A stretch of DNA of 31,024 nucleotides from Chara braunii (taxonomy: Eukaryota > Streptophyta > Charophyceae > Charales > Characeae), in NCBI GenBank assembly GCA_003427395.1, contig BFEA01000470.1:1187133-1218156 (forward strand), written 5' to 3'. The position numbers and the translations under genes are program-made. This document shows, piece by piece, positions 29,984-31,024 of this stretch; the stretch's first letter is position 1, and every line of letters starts with the position of its first letter. The notes below the pieces were generated by a model. The model saw only the letters and a program-made list of their open reading frames with translations, searched no databases and was not told the DNA's origin.

Positions 29984-30829
29984 TTGCAGAGGGTGTGTTT
30001 TTTTAAAATAAAAATAAAAAATAAAAATAAAAAAAATAAAAAAGTGTCCCTTACAATTTACTCACCCCGTGCTTCCCTCCGTTACGCTCGAGAGACCCTG
30101 AGACAGCAGCATTGATTTCTTTCAGAATGGAAAGGACTACCACCGCACTAACCCTGTTCTTTTTCTACTCTTACTTCTCACGGCGCCCCCGTGTCTAACT
30201 CTGCAATGCTTCTCTCACCCCTGTGCAGCTGTCTAATATCTTTGTTATTCTAAAACACAAAAGAAAAAAGTTCAAAAAACACTTTCCGTTGTTTCCGAGT
30301 CGTTTAAAATCTGGAAAACGGCTTCGGAGTCCCTTACATCAGTACTCAAGTGAAGCTTCCGTCCATTCTCAAGGAAGGACCAGCAGCTGTCTGATATCTT
30401 TTAATAAGGTCGCCACTCTAGAGCTGTTTCAGATGGGCCATTGGGAAAGTTTTTTGGGCCAGGTCTCTTTACTATCTGCCTCCCAAAGTTATGGCCAGGA
30501 GAGCATCCGGCAGCATTGACTGCTCCCGACTTAGGAGGATTGACTGTTGGGTATACCTACTATACTCTCATAAAATTTACTCCCTTGAATGAGCTGAATC
30601 CCTTCCCCTCTAGGTGCTATCTTTTGCCAAAAGAGGCGAGCTGATAATCTAACTGAGCTGGCGTTGCTCGTCTCCTGCAATGCAGATTGTCTTGGGCCGG
30701 CCGAATGGTTCTGTAATTTCCTCCCCAGTATGTAGTGCAGGCCAGAAGTTAAGTCATTGTAGGACTTGCATCTTCCTGAATTCTCGATGCCTGTTGCGTG
30801 CTCATCGGATAAGTGCAGCGTGGAAAAGT

Positions 30830-30886
30830 AAGTTGTTAGTGGCAAAAAAAAAAAAAAAAAAAAAGGAAAAAGAAGTTGCTAGCGCC
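30830..30886 (+). repeat. A run between imperfect direct repeats
   Basis: AAGTTGTTAGTGGC (30830-30843) and AAGTTGCTAGCGCC (30873-30886) flank an A-rich run of about 29 bases. The pattern matches the A-tailed inserts at 4.4 and 9.4 kb but has more mismatches. Confidence 0.45.
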
Positions 30887-30934
30887 TGCGACCAATTCAT
30901 TAGCAACTGAGATTGAATGCAGATGGAGGAAGAT

Positions 30935-31024
30935 CTACCGTCTTTCCCCGAATAGAAGGTATGGACATTATCGCTGCATCTGGACTGAAAGTTGTCACCA
31001 TACACTCTTTTTTTTTTTTTTTTT
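30935..31024 (+). mobile_element. Left terminus of a TA-flanked element, running off the window
   Basis: CTACCGTCTTTCCCCGAATA repeats the terminal motif of the 21.5-22.1 kb element family, here followed by GAAGG. The opposite end is outside the window. A T run ends the window. Confidence 0.5.

Larger units (their letters stand above)
29516..30934. other. No gene recognised
   Basis: This is low-complexity A/T stretches (30001-30045) and short dispersed repeats only. Confidence 0.45.

Overview
The window looks like draft nuclear sequence from a repeat-rich streptophyte. I infer this from a U6 snRNA copy with a plant-type 5' stem, an initiator-Met-tRNA-type primer binding site, plant-style PIF/Harbinger and LINE coding regions, and very many AG/CT dinucleotide tracts. 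A charophyte such as Chara is my best guess, but that rests on general resemblance and not on a search. I see no convincing host gene. Almost everything that can be identified is mobile-element sequence, much of it nested or broken. It is also clearly a draft assembly: there is a 56-N gap inside an AG tract, a single N in another tract, and an intact Nextera mate-pair junction adapter inside the LINE.

Layout. About 0.7-4.2 kb is the 5' end of a decayed LTR retrotransposon on the minus strand: LTR (copy C, carrying a CT microsatellite), a degenerate initiator-Met primer binding site, a roughly 1 kb leader, and a gag-like reading frame with several stops. At 4.8-5.9 kb is a solo LTR of a second family (copy D). 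At 6.3 and 7.1 kb are two roughly 110 bp inverted-repeat elements. At 7.46-8.58 kb is a solo LTR of the first family (copy A). At about 9.7-16.6 kb is a PIF/Harbinger-type DNA transposon. It has a Myb/SANT (trihelix-like) gene and a second unknown ORF on the plus strand, and a DDE transposase pseudogene on the minus strand. Between them lie long AG tracts, the assembly gap and a retroposed U6 snRNA copy with its own target-site duplication. At 16.6-17.6 kb is a truncated second-family LTR (copy E). At 17.6-21.24 kb is a 5'-truncated LINE with reverse transcriptase and zf-RVT-like region, stops, frameshifts, the adapter artefact and an A-rich tail.

At 21.2-22.1 kb is a small TA-flanked element family built of palindromic modules. 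At 22.1-26.5 kb there is mostly unassigned sequence with short tandem repeats and a 166 bp inverted-repeat element set in a CTGACAGA-rich stretch. At 26.49-27.62 kb is a solo LTR of the first family (copy B). From 27.6 kb to the end there is unassigned sequence with a polypurine tract of about 0.5 kb, small dispersed repeats, and at the very end one terminus of the TA-flanked family.

How the parts relate. The Harbinger Myb-like protein and DDE transposase are the usual two-gene partnership for that superfamily, but the transposase is broken, so this copy is probably not autonomous. The LINE machinery is the kind of activity that could have made the U6 retrocopy and the short A-tailed insertions; that link is inference. 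Three solo LTRs with exact 4-bp target duplications show that LTR-LTR recombination has removed retrotransposon bodies here.
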